Assembly (NCBI RefSeq): GCF_028368975.1
Contig: NZ_JAQNDM010000002.1
Span: forward strand, 744,001 to 808,000
Direction of reading: 5' to 3'
Source of the DNA: Stigmatella ashevillena
GTDB lineage: Bacteria; Myxococcota; Myxococcia; Myxococcales; Myxococcaceae
DNA length: 64,000 nt
Shown here: one piece after another, positions 1-6,811 of the stretch
Position numbering within the stretch: the first letter of the stretch is position 1
Layout: each line of letters begins with the position of its first letter
The notes under the pieces: generated by a model
What the model was told of the DNA's origin: nothing
Databases searched by the model: none
Seen by the model: the letters and a program-made list of their open reading frames with translations, nothing else
Made by a program: the position numbers and the translations under genes

Positions 1-275
1 AGACGCCCACGCACATGAGAGGACGCGCGAAGGGGGCCCAGGTTGAGCAGCCGCAGCGCCGCTTCCCTTGGCCGCGAGGAGCGAGGCGCAGTGCGCGCCA
101 TCTTCTGGACCGCCTCCTGGAACTCGCCGGAGCCCAGCCTGACCGGCTCCGCATCCGTGCGTGGCGTGTAGACGAGAGGGCGCCCCTCGCCCGTGTCCAA
201 GCGCACCACCCTTGAGGTGGCACAGCCTGTTCCCATCAAGACCCACAACACGACGGTTCCCCAGTGCAGCGTCAT
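1..275 (-). CDS. SitA-like polymorphic toxin lipoprotein, N-terminal part (cut by window edge)
   Basis: The reverse strand is open from an ATG at 275 to the window edge (91 codons, C-terminus missing). GGAGAA lies four bases upstream of the start. The product begins with a short hydrophobic segment ending in a lipobox-like M-G-T-G-C (Cys18), followed by ATSRVVRLDTGEGRPLVYTP. From memory this N-terminus, a lipoprotein Cys followed by RVVRLDTG and a short helical region, is typical of myxobacterial SitA-family lipoproteins. These are outer-membrane toxins delivered to neighbours by contact (TraA/B outer-membrane exchange), with a conserved N-terminus and variable toxic C-terminus. The toxin domain and any immunity gene lie outside the window, so activity cannot be judged. 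Family assignment rests on recalled sequence pattern only. Confidence 0.68.
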   Translation of the reverse strand, partial: MTLHWGTVVLWVLMGTGCATSRVVRLDTGEGRPLVYTPRTDAEPVRLGSGEFQEAVQKMARTAPRSSRPREAALRLLNLGPLRASSHVRGR

Positions 276-496
276 GCGCTTCTCCCCGTCATCACCCGGT
301 TCACGTCCGCGCCATGCGCCACAGCTTGACCAGGCCCCGTTCGGCACCCGCATCCTTCTCGTTGCCCACGGAAAAGCATGTGGTATAGAGCCGCCTCGGA
401 ACTCTGCTTTTCGAGGTCACTCCCGTTGCGTCACAGCGGGCGGAGCCGTAGGAAGCGCTGGAAGTTCCGCAGTAAAAGCAGTAGGTTACACATCAT
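276..496. other. Intergenic region between toxin gene and tRNA
   Basis: About 220 bases without a convincing gene. It must hold the promoter of the minus-strand lipoprotein and that of the tRNA, but I cannot point to clear -35/-10 boxes. Short ORFs here show no recognisable protein. Confidence 0.6.
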
Positions 497-570
497 GGCC
501 AGGTAGCTCACCTGGTTAGAGCGGCGGTCTCATAATCCGCAGGTAGTCGGTTCAAGTCCGACCCTGGCCA
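497..570 (+). tRNA. tRNA with CAT anticodon (Met, or Ile2 after lysidine modification)
   Basis: A full cloverleaf can be drawn. The acceptor arm GGCCAGG (497-503) pairs with CCTGGCC (563-569), followed by discriminator A570. The D stem is GCTC/GAGC. The anticodon arm is GCGGT-CTCATAA-TCCGC with anticodon CAT (531-533) and one T-T mismatch at the loop end. The T arm is GTCGG-TTCAAGT-CCGAC. CCA is not encoded. CAT may denote elongator Met or the AUA-reading Ile2 tRNA whose C34 becomes lysidine. The C4-G69 pair and TTCAAGTCC are reminiscent of Ile2, but I cannot decide. Not an initiator, because the first acceptor pair is G-C. Confidence 0.93.
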
Positions 571-573
571 CAG

Positions 574-613
574 GCCCCGTCCCCAGGTTCTCCCGGGGAC
601 GGGGCTTTTTTTT
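574..613 (+). terminator. Rho-independent terminator of the tRNA gene
   Basis: GCCCCGTCCCC (574-584) and GGGGACGGGGC (595-605) form a perfect 11-bp stem with a 10-base loop, followed directly by eight T residues (606-613). It begins three bases after the tRNA, so the tRNA is probably a single-gene transcript. Confidence 0.93.
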
Positions 614-683
614 CGCCCAGGTGCACCCTCCCCGGGCCGTGTCCATCTTGCCCCGCGAATCCGGCCGTCTTGGAGGGACATGC

Positions 684-1013
684 ATGCCCACGCCGTTGCC
701 GCCGCAGACCACGCCTCCCGTCAAGGAGCCCGATCCCCAGACGCCCCGACGCGAGCCTCCGCCAGGGCCTTCTCCGGAGAAGGATCCGCCCTCGCGCACC
801 CCTCCCAAGGAAGACCCGCCTCCTCCGGCGCCCGAGCCTGGAAAGCCCACTCCCGAGATAGAGGATCCTCCCGCACCGGGTCAGCCGCCCCGGACACCGG
901 GCATCATCGCTCGTGCTCCGCGTGGTGGTTTTTTTGACGGAACGCCCCGTCGGCCTCCTAATGCCGCCCACAGGCCAGTAGCGGCCTGTAGCAGCTCGCC
1001 AGGAGGTTCCTGA
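684..1013 (+). CDS. Proline-rich small protein of unknown function
   Basis: 109 codons starting at ATG 684, preceded by GGAGGGACATGC; the frame could be extended to 621 but that start has no good ribosome site. The protein is mostly Pro, Glu, Asp and Lys in PP-X-P patterns (MPTPLPPQTTPP at the start, then several PEPDP/PPPP runs). It has no signal peptide and no recognisable domain, so it is probably intrinsically disordered. Its stop overlaps the start of the next gene (TGATG), suggesting co-translation with the two tiny DNA-binding-type genes downstream. Function unknown. Confidence 0.55.
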   Translation: MPTPLPPQTTPPVKEPDPQTPRREPPPGPSPEKDPPSRTPPKEDPPPPAPEPGKPTPEIEDPPAPGQPPRTPGIIARAPRGGFFDGTPRRPPNAAHRPVAACSSSPGGS

Positions 1014-1252
1014 TGCAGGATGGCAACGTCAGCTCACTGAGCGCCGACGCCCCGTCGGCCCCCGCCGACGCAGGTGAAGTCCGCTCCGCCCCAGAGGTCG
1101 AGGTCGTCTCCACCCACGTCCTTGTCGCCGAGGAGCAGGTTCAGAAACTCCGCGAGCTGTCCCGGCGCACCCGCATTGCCCAGAGCGAGTACCTCCGCGA
1201 GGCCGTCGAGGATCTGCTCGCCAAGTACGGCCGGGGTGGAGGACAAACCTGA
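1013..1252 (+). CDS. Ribbon-helix-helix (CopG/Arc-type) small protein
   Basis: 79 aa, start ATG at 1013 with AGGAGG at 1001-1006. After about 30 acidic, alanine-rich residues comes VVSTHVLVAEEQVQKLREL, SRRTRIAQSEYLREAVEDLL. This is the strand-helix-helix pattern of the ribbon-helix-helix fold: a beta strand, a helix starting at EEQV, then S-E-Y-L-R-E-A-V. Such proteins bind DNA as dimers and are often antitoxins or autoregulators. The gene is translationally coupled to the genes on either side by TGATG overlaps. The target is unknown. Confidence 0.75.
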   Translation: MQDGNVSSLSADAPSAPADAGEVRSAPEVEVVSTHVLVAEEQVQKLRELSRRTRIAQSEYLREAVEDLLAKYGRGGGQT

Positions 1253-1419
1253 TGCACGCCACCGCCGCGGCCAAGGCCGCCACGCGCACCCGCGAGGTGC
1301 TCCCCAACCCGCTCGCCCGGGAGCTGGAAGGCCTGCTCGGCCCTCACGCCCGGTACCCTTCGGGACGGCCGCCATCCATCAAGGACGCGATCATCCGCTG
1401 GCTCAACGAGGAGCTGTAG
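1252..1419 (+). CDS. Small hypothetical protein coupled to the RHH gene
   Basis: 55 aa, start ATG at 1252 overlapping the stop of the previous gene (TGATG), stop TAG at 1417-1419. The product begins MHATAAAKAATRT and ends RPPSIKDAIIRWLNEEL, a C-terminal amphipathic helix. The C-terminal S-I-K-D-A-I-I-R-W-L pattern could be a second RHH-like or plasmid-type DNA-binding helix, but this is weak. No toxin motif is visible. Support comes from gene overlap, an uninterrupted frame and position in a three-gene unit. Confidence 0.5.
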   Translation: MHATAAAKAATRTREVLPNPLARELEGLLGPHARYPSGRPPSIKDAIIRWLNEEL

Positions 1420-1436
1420 TCCGCTCCCCGCCCCGC

Positions 1437-2498
1437 TCAGGCCGTGGGGGCCGAGGCTTCGCCCCCCTTGTCCATCTTGTTGGCGATATCCCGGAAGGAC
1501 AGGTGCCCCAAGGACAGCAGCAGCAGGCCGAAGCCCACTTGCTGGAGCGTCTGGCACAGCCACATCACGTTCGCGTAGGCCAGCCCACTGGAGTTCACCA
1601 CCGTGGCCGGCAAAAAGAGGCTCATGCCCACCTTCGTCGCCGCCTGGAAGGTGCCCATCATCCCCGGCGCCGCGGGGATCATCAGCCCCACCACCAGCAC
1701 CGTCATCACCACGTAGCCCTGGAACAGCGTCAGGCCCATCGGCTGGCACGACGGGTCCACCGTGCCCGCGCAGCTGAACGCCCGCGAGAGCAGCGCCATG
1801 CCCGCGCCATTCAGCCCCCAGTAGGCCACGGTATAGAAGAAGAAGAAGGTGATCTGCTTGCCGTCCGGCAGTTGGCGCATCGCCCCGACGAAGCCGTCCA
1901 CCACGTCAGCCATCTTGTCCGCCAGCTTCGGAACGAGCCTGCCCACCGTGGCGCGCACCAGGTGCACCGCGCGATCGTGCTGCCAGCGCGCGAAGAGCAG
2001 GAAGGCCAGCCCACCGCCAAACACGGCGAACATCAGCGTGGAGCCCAGCTTCACGTAGCGGACTTCCGGCGTCTCCGTGGGGATGAAGAAGAGCAGCGCG
2101 CGCAGGAGCGTGGCCACGAAGAGCCCGTCCGTGATGCGCTCGAGCACCACCGAGGTCATCGCCGCGCTGCTCCGGATCGAGCTGCGCTGGGCGATGAGGT
2201 AGGGCCGGGCGAACTCCCCCAGCCGGAACGGCATCACCAGCAGCATCATGAAGCCAATGCCGGAGGCCTGGTTGAGCGGCCGGAACGGCACCCGCTCGAT
2301 GCCCGACAGCAGGCACCCCCACCGCAACGTCCGGCACAGGTGGATGAGGGTCAGGATGCCGAAATACGGCAACACATAGAGGTAGTTCGCCGAACGGAGA
2401 CTGGCCCACTGCGACTGCCAGTCCGTGTTTCGGAACGCCCACCACGAGAACAGGAGGGTGACCAGCACGCTGGCCACGAGCTTGACGGCACGCTTCAC
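1437..2498 (-). CDS. Flippase-like membrane protein (LPG synthase TM / UPF0104 family)
   Basis: 353 aa integral membrane protein with about seven to nine hydrophobic segments. It begins MKRAVKLVASVLVTLLFSWW and has R-T-L-R-W-G-C-L-L, G-F-M-M-L-L-V-M-P-F-R-L-G-E-F-A-R-P and S-V-V-L-E-R-I-T-D-G-L. The P-x-R-x-G-E and ER-x-x-D-G motifs are hallmarks of the lysylphosphatidylglycerol-synthetase transmembrane domain family (MprF N-terminal flippase part, YbhN, AglD-like). There is no soluble aminoacyl transferase domain, so a lipid or glycolipid translocation role is inferred rather than Lys-PG synthesis. It sits 17 bases downstream of the PHP phosphatase gene, likely same operon. Confidence 0.85.
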   Translation of the reverse strand: MKRAVKLVASVLVTLLFSWWAFRNTDWQSQWASLRSANYLYVLPYFGILTLIHLCRTLRWGCLLSGIERVPFRPLNQASGIGFMMLLVMPFRLGEFARPYLIAQRSSIRSSAAMTSVVLERITDGLFVATLLRALLFFIPTETPEVRYVKLGSTLMFAVFGGGLAFLLFARWQHDRAVHLVRATVGRLVPKLADKMADVVDGFVGAMRQLPDGKQITFFFFYTVAYWGLNGAGMALLSRAFSCAGTVDPSCQPMGLTLFQGYVVMTVLVVGLMIPAAPGMMGTFQAATKVGMSLFLPATVVNSSGLAYANVMWLCQTLQQVGFGLLLLSLGHLSFRDIANKMDKGGEASAPTA

Positions 2499-2515
2499 GG
2501 CGGGGGGGTATACCG

Positions 2516-3247
2516 TCAGTCCTGCATGGACTCCAGCGCCTCTCCCGCCAGCAGCCGACGTGGGTGCTCCTGGAACAGTTGGCCAAAGGCCCGCTCCCCC
2601 GTTTGCTGGCGAAGCTCGCCCAGCGCCCGACCCACCCAGTCCCGTGCTTCTGTAGGACCGTGTAGGTCCGTTGCGGCGAGCGCGTACAAGCCCTCGTCCA
2701 GAAGGGCCCGGGCCACCTTCTTCGCCGTGCTGCCGTAGCGTCCGATGAGGGCCCCCACATCCATCTGCAACAAGGCCCCGGCCCGGACGGCCTCAGCGGC
2801 CCGGCCCTTGCGTTCGAATTCCCAGCACCGCTCGGGGTGCGCGATGACGGGTCGGACGCCTTTGGTGCGGATGCGAAAGAGGATGTCCAGCAAGGCCGGC
2901 ACGGGGGACTTGTAGGGCAGCTCCACCAGGGCATACGGGCCCGCGCCCAACATCAGGGCCTCCGGCGTTCCCAATCCCCGCAGGAAGGCGTCGTCGAGGA
3001 GGTTCTCCGCGTTGCGTTCCAGGGCCAGCGCGATGCCCTCACGCTCCAGGGCCGCACCCACCTCCGCCCGCCGCGTCTCGACGACTTCCCGGGAGGCATA
3101 CTCCGGCCGGGCATGGGGACTGGGCGCCACGGTGGAGAAGCCCAGGTCCACCAGGGCCCTGGCCATCTCCAAGCTCTCTTCCAGCGTCCGGGCGCCGTCG
3201 TCCACGCCCGGCAACAGGTGGCAGTGCAGGTCGACCAGACCGCTCAC
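2516..3247 (-). CDS. PHP-domain phosphatase, CpsB/CapC/YwqE-like
   Basis: 243 aa. It opens with DLHCHLLPGVDDGARTLEES (His8 and His10 as metal ligands), then TVAPSPHARPEY, VIAHPERCWEF and ATDLHG. These match the PHP metal-binding motifs of the CpsB/Wzb-type manganese-dependent protein-tyrosine phosphatases of capsule/exopolysaccharide systems; the third motif is usually SDAH, here TDLH. The likely role is dephosphorylation of a bacterial tyrosine kinase controlling polysaccharide export, but no such kinase is in the window. Start ATG at 3247 overlaps the stop of yacG by four bases. Other PHP phosphoesterase activities remain possible. Confidence 0.85.
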   Translation of the reverse strand: MSGLVDLHCHLLPGVDDGARTLEESLEMARALVDLGFSTVAPSPHARPEYASREVVETRRAEVGAALEREGIALALERNAENLLDDAFLRGLGTPEALMLGAGPYALVELPYKSPVPALLDILFRIRTKGVRPVIAHPERCWEFERKGRAAEAVRAGALLQMDVGALIGRYGSTAKKVARALLDEGLYALAATDLHGPTEARDWVGRALGELRQQTGERAFGQLFQEHPRRLLAGEALESMQD

Positions 3248-3447
3248 GCGTCGCCGCCCCGCTCGGGGTGTCCCGGCGGCAGCTCATCCTCCCGCTCGTC
3301 GGACTGGCGGTCGGGCACCCGGTACTCCTCCCCCAACCACCGGCCCAGGTCCACCGCACGGCACCGCCGCGAGCAGAACGGGTAGGAGGGGTTTTCGGCG
3401 CGAGGAGGGGTGGGCTTCTGACAGATGGGGCAGGCAGGAAGCGACAT
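3244..3447 (-). CDS. yacG: DNA gyrase inhibitor YacG (zinc-finger protein)
   Basis: 67 aa with the zinc-binding pattern C-P-I-C ... F-C-S-R-R-C (Cys6, Cys9, Cys25, Cys29), followed by RAVDLGRWLGEEYRVP, the signature of the YacG/DUF329 family. In Escherichia coli YacG binds GyrB and inhibits gyrase. The start at 3447 (MSLPAC) is preceded by GGGGAG and fits the family; a longer frame to 3534 adds an unrelated N-terminus. It is the first gene of a minus-strand trio with the PHP phosphatase and the flippase-like protein. The acidic tail after residue 48 is not conserved. Confidence 0.9.
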   Translation of the reverse strand: MSLPACPICQKPTPPRAENPSYPFCSRRCRAVDLGRWLGEEYRVPDRQSDEREDELPPGHPERGGDA

Positions 3448-3545
3448 GGTGAACTCCCCACCTTCATAAGCCGTGACGCCCTGCCAGGCCAGGGAGTTTG
3501 ATGCTCCCCACTGGAGAGCAGCCAGGCTTCTCACCGAGGTGTCCC

Positions 3546-4535
3546 ATGCACGTCTTCCGAACCACCGGTGCGGGCGGTCCCGAGGTCCTCTCGTTCGAGG
3601 AGCGCCCGGATCTCACCCCCGGCCCCTCCGAGGTGCTCGTCCGCGTGCGGGCCACCGCGCTCAACCGGGCCGACCTGCTCCAGCTCAAGGGCCACTACCC
3701 TCCGCCCCCCGGCGCGCCCCCGGACATCCCCGGCCTCGAGTATGCGGGCGAGGTGGTGGCCGTGGGGCCCCGCGTGCGCCGCTTCCAGCCCGGAGCCCGG
3801 GTCATGGGGCTCGTCGGAGGCGGGGCCTGGGCCGAGCAGCTCACCGTCCACGAGCGTGAGGCGCTCCCCGTGCCCGAGGGCATGGACTTCACGGAGGCGG
3901 CGGCGATCCCCGAGGTCTACTTCACGGCGTTCGATGCCCTCGTGCTCCAGGGAGGCCTGCGGCCCGGGGAGACCGTGCTCGTCCACGCCGTGGCCAGCGG
4001 CGTGGGCTCCGCGGCGGCCCTGCTGTGCCGGGCCATGGGCGTCCGCGTGGTAGGCACCGGCCGCAATGCCCCGAAGCTGGAGCGCGCCCGCGAGTGGGGC
4101 GTGGCGCACACGGTGCTCGTCCAGGGCTCCCCTCCCCGCTTCGCCCAGGCCGTCCGTGAGGCCACCGGAGGCCTGGGGGCCGATGTCGCGCTGGATCTCG
4201 TCGGCGGCGACTACGTCCCGGAGACCCTGGAGGCGCTGGCCCCCCAGGGGCGGACCCTGCTCGTGGGGCTCGTGGCGGGCGCCCAGACGCAGGTGAACCT
4301 GGGGCTCATCCTGTCCAAGCGCCTGCGAATCACTGGCACCACGCTCCGCAGCCGCCCCCTGGAGGAAAAGATCGCCGTGGCCCAGGCGGCCGAGCGCCAC
4401 CTGCTCCCCCTGTTCCGCGCGGGGGCACTCCAGCCCGTCATCGACGCCGTGGTGCCCATCCGGGACATCCGGGAGGCACTCCAGCGGCTCGCGGGCAACG
4501 AGACCGTCGGAAAGGTGGTGCTGCGCTGGGAGTGA
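3546..4535 (+). CDS. NAD(P)H-quinone oxidoreductase, PIG3/zeta-crystallin-like
   Basis: 329 aa medium-chain dehydrogenase/reductase. The GroES-like N-terminal half contains VRVRATALNRADLLQLKGHYPPPPG and PGLEYAGEVVAVG. The Rossmann half has VLVHAVASGVGSAAALLCRA (about residues 145-163), then GADVALDLVGGDY. The structural and catalytic zinc ligands of alcohol dehydrogenases are absent, as in the quinone oxidoreductase branch. It closely follows the PIG3 (TP53I3) pattern; that family reduces quinones with NADPH. Start 3546 (MHVFRTT) is chosen over 3498 because it is where the family begins. Cytosolic; physiological substrate unknown. Confidence 0.9.
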   Translation: MHVFRTTGAGGPEVLSFEERPDLTPGPSEVLVRVRATALNRADLLQLKGHYPPPPGAPPDIPGLEYAGEVVAVGPRVRRFQPGARVMGLVGGGAWAEQLTVHEREALPVPEGMDFTEAAAIPEVYFTAFDALVLQGGLRPGETVLVHAVASGVGSAAALLCRAMGVRVVGTGRNAPKLERAREWGVAHTVLVQGSPPRFAQAVREATGGLGADVALDLVGGDYVPETLEALAPQGRTLLVGLVAGAQTQVNLGLILSKRLRITGTTLRSRPLEEKIAVAQAAERHLLPLFRAGALQPVIDAVVPIRDIREALQRLAGNETVGKVVLRWE

Positions 4536-4576
4536 GGGTTGCGAAGCATGGCCGGGCCCTTATCCTGCGCCGCGCC

Positions 4577-5614
4577 ATGGCTACCCACTTCGATCCCGGC
4601 GCCGCCGCCCCCGCCGATTCCGGCATCTTCGGTCTTCCCCACTCCCCCGAAGAGGCCCACGTCGTCCTCATCCCCGTCCCCTTCGAGGCCACCACCAGCT
4701 ACGGGGGAGGCACCTCCGAGGGGCCCGCCGCCGTGCTCCAGGCCAGCCGCCAGGTGGACCTCTTCGACGTGGAGACCGGCCGCCCCTATGAGCGCGGCAT
4801 CGCCCTGCTCCCCGAGTCCGAGGAGCTGCGCGCCTGGAACACCCGCGCCAAGGAGCGCGCCCAGATCGTCATCGAAGCCGGCGGGGTGAACCCCTCCCAG
4901 CCCGAACTCCAGGCCGCCGCCGACGAGGTCAACCAGCTCTGCGAGAAGATGAACGGCACCGTCTATCGCACCGCGAAGCACTGGCTCGACCAGGGCAAGC
5001 GCGTCGGGGCCATTGGGGGAGACCACTCCATCTCCTACGGCATCATCCAGGCCCACGCGGAGAAGTACCCCGGCCTGGGGGTCCTCCACCTCGATGCGCA
5101 CGCGGACCTGCGCAACGCCTACGAGGGCTTCACCTGGTCCCACGCCTCCATCATGTACAACGTGGTGAAGCGCCTGCCTGGCGTGAAGTCGCTCGTCCAG
5201 GTGGCTGTGCGCGACATGAGCGAGGAAGAGAACCAGGTCATCGAGGGCTCCCAGGGCCGCATCCGCTCCTTCTTCGATGCCACCCTCCAGCAGAAGCGCT
5301 TCGACGGCGTGCCCTGGAACCGTCAGGTGGACGAGCTCATCTCCCTGCTGCCCGAGCACGTGTATTTGTCCTTCGACATCGACGGGCTGGATCCCGTCCT
5401 CTGTCCCCACACGGGCACCCCCGTGCCCGGCGGCCTGTCCTTTCCAGAGGCCACCGCGCTTCTGGCGGGAGTCATCCGCTCGGGTCGCACCATCGTCGGT
5501 TTTGATCTCACCGAGGTAGCGCCGGATCCCGAGGGCGGCGAGTGGGACGGCAACGTGGGCGCGCGGCTGCTCTACAAGATGATCGGCTGGATGCTGAAGT
5601 CTCAGCGCGCCTGA
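4577..5614 (+). CDS. Agmatinase / arginase-family ureohydrolase
   Basis: 345 aa. All manganese-cluster motifs of the ureohydrolase family are present: GAIGGDHSISYG (His150), LHLDAHADLR (Asp173, His175, Asp177) and LSFDIDGLDP (about residues 265-273). Family members hydrolyse agmatine, arginine, formiminoglutamate or guanidino acids, releasing urea or formamide. The PVPFEATTSYGGGTSEGP N-terminus resembles agmatinase (SpeB)-type enzymes. I would not fix the substrate beyond agmatinase-like. The start ATG at 4577 is 42 bases after the oxidoreductase stop. Confidence 0.86.
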   Translation: MATHFDPGAAAPADSGIFGLPHSPEEAHVVLIPVPFEATTSYGGGTSEGPAAVLQASRQVDLFDVETGRPYERGIALLPESEELRAWNTRAKERAQIVIEAGGVNPSQPELQAAADEVNQLCEKMNGTVYRTAKHWLDQGKRVGAIGGDHSISYGIIQAHAEKYPGLGVLHLDAHADLRNAYEGFTWSHASIMYNVVKRLPGVKSLVQVAVRDMSEEENQVIEGSQGRIRSFFDATLQQKRFDGVPWNRQVDELISLLPEHVYLSFDIDGLDPVLCPHTGTPVPGGLSFPEATALLAGVIRSGRTIVGFDLTEVAPDPEGGEWDGNVGARLLYKMIGWMLKSQRA

Positions 5615-5615
5615 C

Positions 5616-6638
5616 TCAGCCCTGGGGCAGCAACAGGCTGAAGGTGACGCCCTTGCCCGGGTGGCACTCGACGGACAGCGCGCCTCCATGCAGGCGCGCC
5701 AGCTCCGAGGCGATGTACAGCCCCAGCCCTGGGCCCTCCTTCACCGCGCGCGGCTGAAAGGGGGCGAACAGGCCCGGCAGCGCCTCGTCCGGGTAGCCCA
5801 GGCCCTCATCCCGCACCCGCACGGCCGCCACGGAGCCGGAGGCGCTCAGCTCCACGCGAATCTCCCCCTGCCCCGTCCCTCGCTGGATGGCATTGGCCAG
5901 CAGCGCATCGAGCACCTGGTGAATGCGCTCGGCATCATGGCGCACCATCACGGGCTCCGCGGGCACGGTGAGGTGCAGGGGTACCTCGGGTTTCTGCGCC
6001 TGCCAGGACTCCACCGCGAGCCGCAGGCTCAGGCTCAGATCTCCGGCCACCTGCTGCAACATCACGTTGCCCGCCGCCAGGTGCGCCGCCTCCTGGAGGC
6101 TCCGGCCCAGGAACTCCATCTTCCGCAGCTGCGTTCCCAGCGAGTCCAGCGCCTGCCGATCCACGGAGGGCGCCCCGTTCAACCGCTGAAGTTGCTCGCG
6201 GGCCACCGACAGGGGGCCCTGGAGCGTCTGCGCCACCCACTGGCCCAGCATCTCCAGGGGCAGGACCTCCGCCCCTGCCGGCGGTGGATGCACCTGGGCC
6301 AGCGACTGGCGGATGAGCGCCTCGAAGTCGTTGATCTCGAAGGGTTTGTGGAGAAAGGCGGACGCCTCGGGCACGCCCTGCGGCAACACTGCGCTCAGCA
6401 AGATGACCGGCACGCTCTTGAGCACGTCGTCCCCCCTCAACCGGCGGCATAGTTCCAGCCCGCTCAGCCTCGGCATCATATGGTCCGTCACCACCAGGTG
6501 CGGCCTGCGAATCCTCGCCAGCCCGAAGGCCTCCTCGCCATCCCGGGCGCACAACACGTCATGGCCCAGGTCCTCCACCACATGACTGAGAACCTCAAGT
6601 ACCGCAGGCTCATCGTCCGCCACCAGGACGAGACTCAT
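5616..6638 (-). CDS. Response regulator / histidine-kinase-like protein lacking the phosphoacceptor His
   Basis: 340 aa: receiver domain (residues 1-118; D8/D9, Asp52 in VVTDHMMPRLSG, Lys98), then a dimerisation helix pair and a C-terminal HATPase domain. In the first helix the usual VAHELNNPLS motif reads VAQTLQGPLS, so the phosphoacceptor His is Gln137. The ATPase domain looks sound: N box RIHQVLDALLANAIQ, G1 DEGLG, G2 GPGLGLYIASEL. This suggests a pseudo-kinase that binds ATP, or one that acts through its receiver domain. Start 6638 has GAGGAGC upstream. Transcribed divergently from the HtrA-type protease. Confidence 0.85.
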   Translation of the reverse strand: MSLVLVADDEPAVLEVLSHVVEDLGHDVLCARDGEEAFGLARIRRPHLVVTDHMMPRLSGLELCRRLRGDDVLKSVPVILLSAVLPQGVPEASAFLHKPFEINDFEALIRQSLAQVHPPPAGAEVLPLEMLGQWVAQTLQGPLSVAREQLQRLNGAPSVDRQALDSLGTQLRKMEFLGRSLQEAAHLAAGNVMLQQVAGDLSLSLRLAVESWQAQKPEVPLHLTVPAEPVMVRHDAERIHQVLDALLANAIQRGTGQGEIRVELSASGSVAAVRVRDEGLGYPDEALPGLFAPFQPRAVKEGPGLGLYIASELARLHGGALSVECHPGKGVTFSLLLPQG

Positions 6639-6705
6639 TCCACTGCTCCTCGATCCCCCCAGCGCGGGCACCCGCAACCCGTCGCTCCGGACGATTTCTT
6701 GATCT

Positions 6706-6727
6706 ATGCGAGCGTTGCGCTTCGCAT
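6706..6727. promoter_or_regulatory. Palindrome in divergent promoter region (candidate operator)
   Basis: ATGCGAGCG (6706-6714) is mirrored by CGCTTCGCAT (6718-6727) with a 3-base centre and one bulged T. It lies between the divergent starts of the kinase-like gene (6638) and the protease gene (6812), about 85 bases upstream of the latter. It could be an operator, or a hairpin in a leader; no regulator is known. Confidence 0.35.
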
Positions 6728-6811
6728 CCAGGTGGGGCCGGGAATGCTGGCCGGTTCTCGACAGTCCAGCCGTCGTTCGCAAGACATCGGCGGTGTGCAC
6801 GGAGGTACGGA

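Noticed and set aside
1074-2738. Long plus-strand frame opposite the flippase-like gene
   Set aside because: High-GC shadow frame; product is His/Arg/Gln-rich with no domain, while the minus strand encodes a recognised membrane protein.
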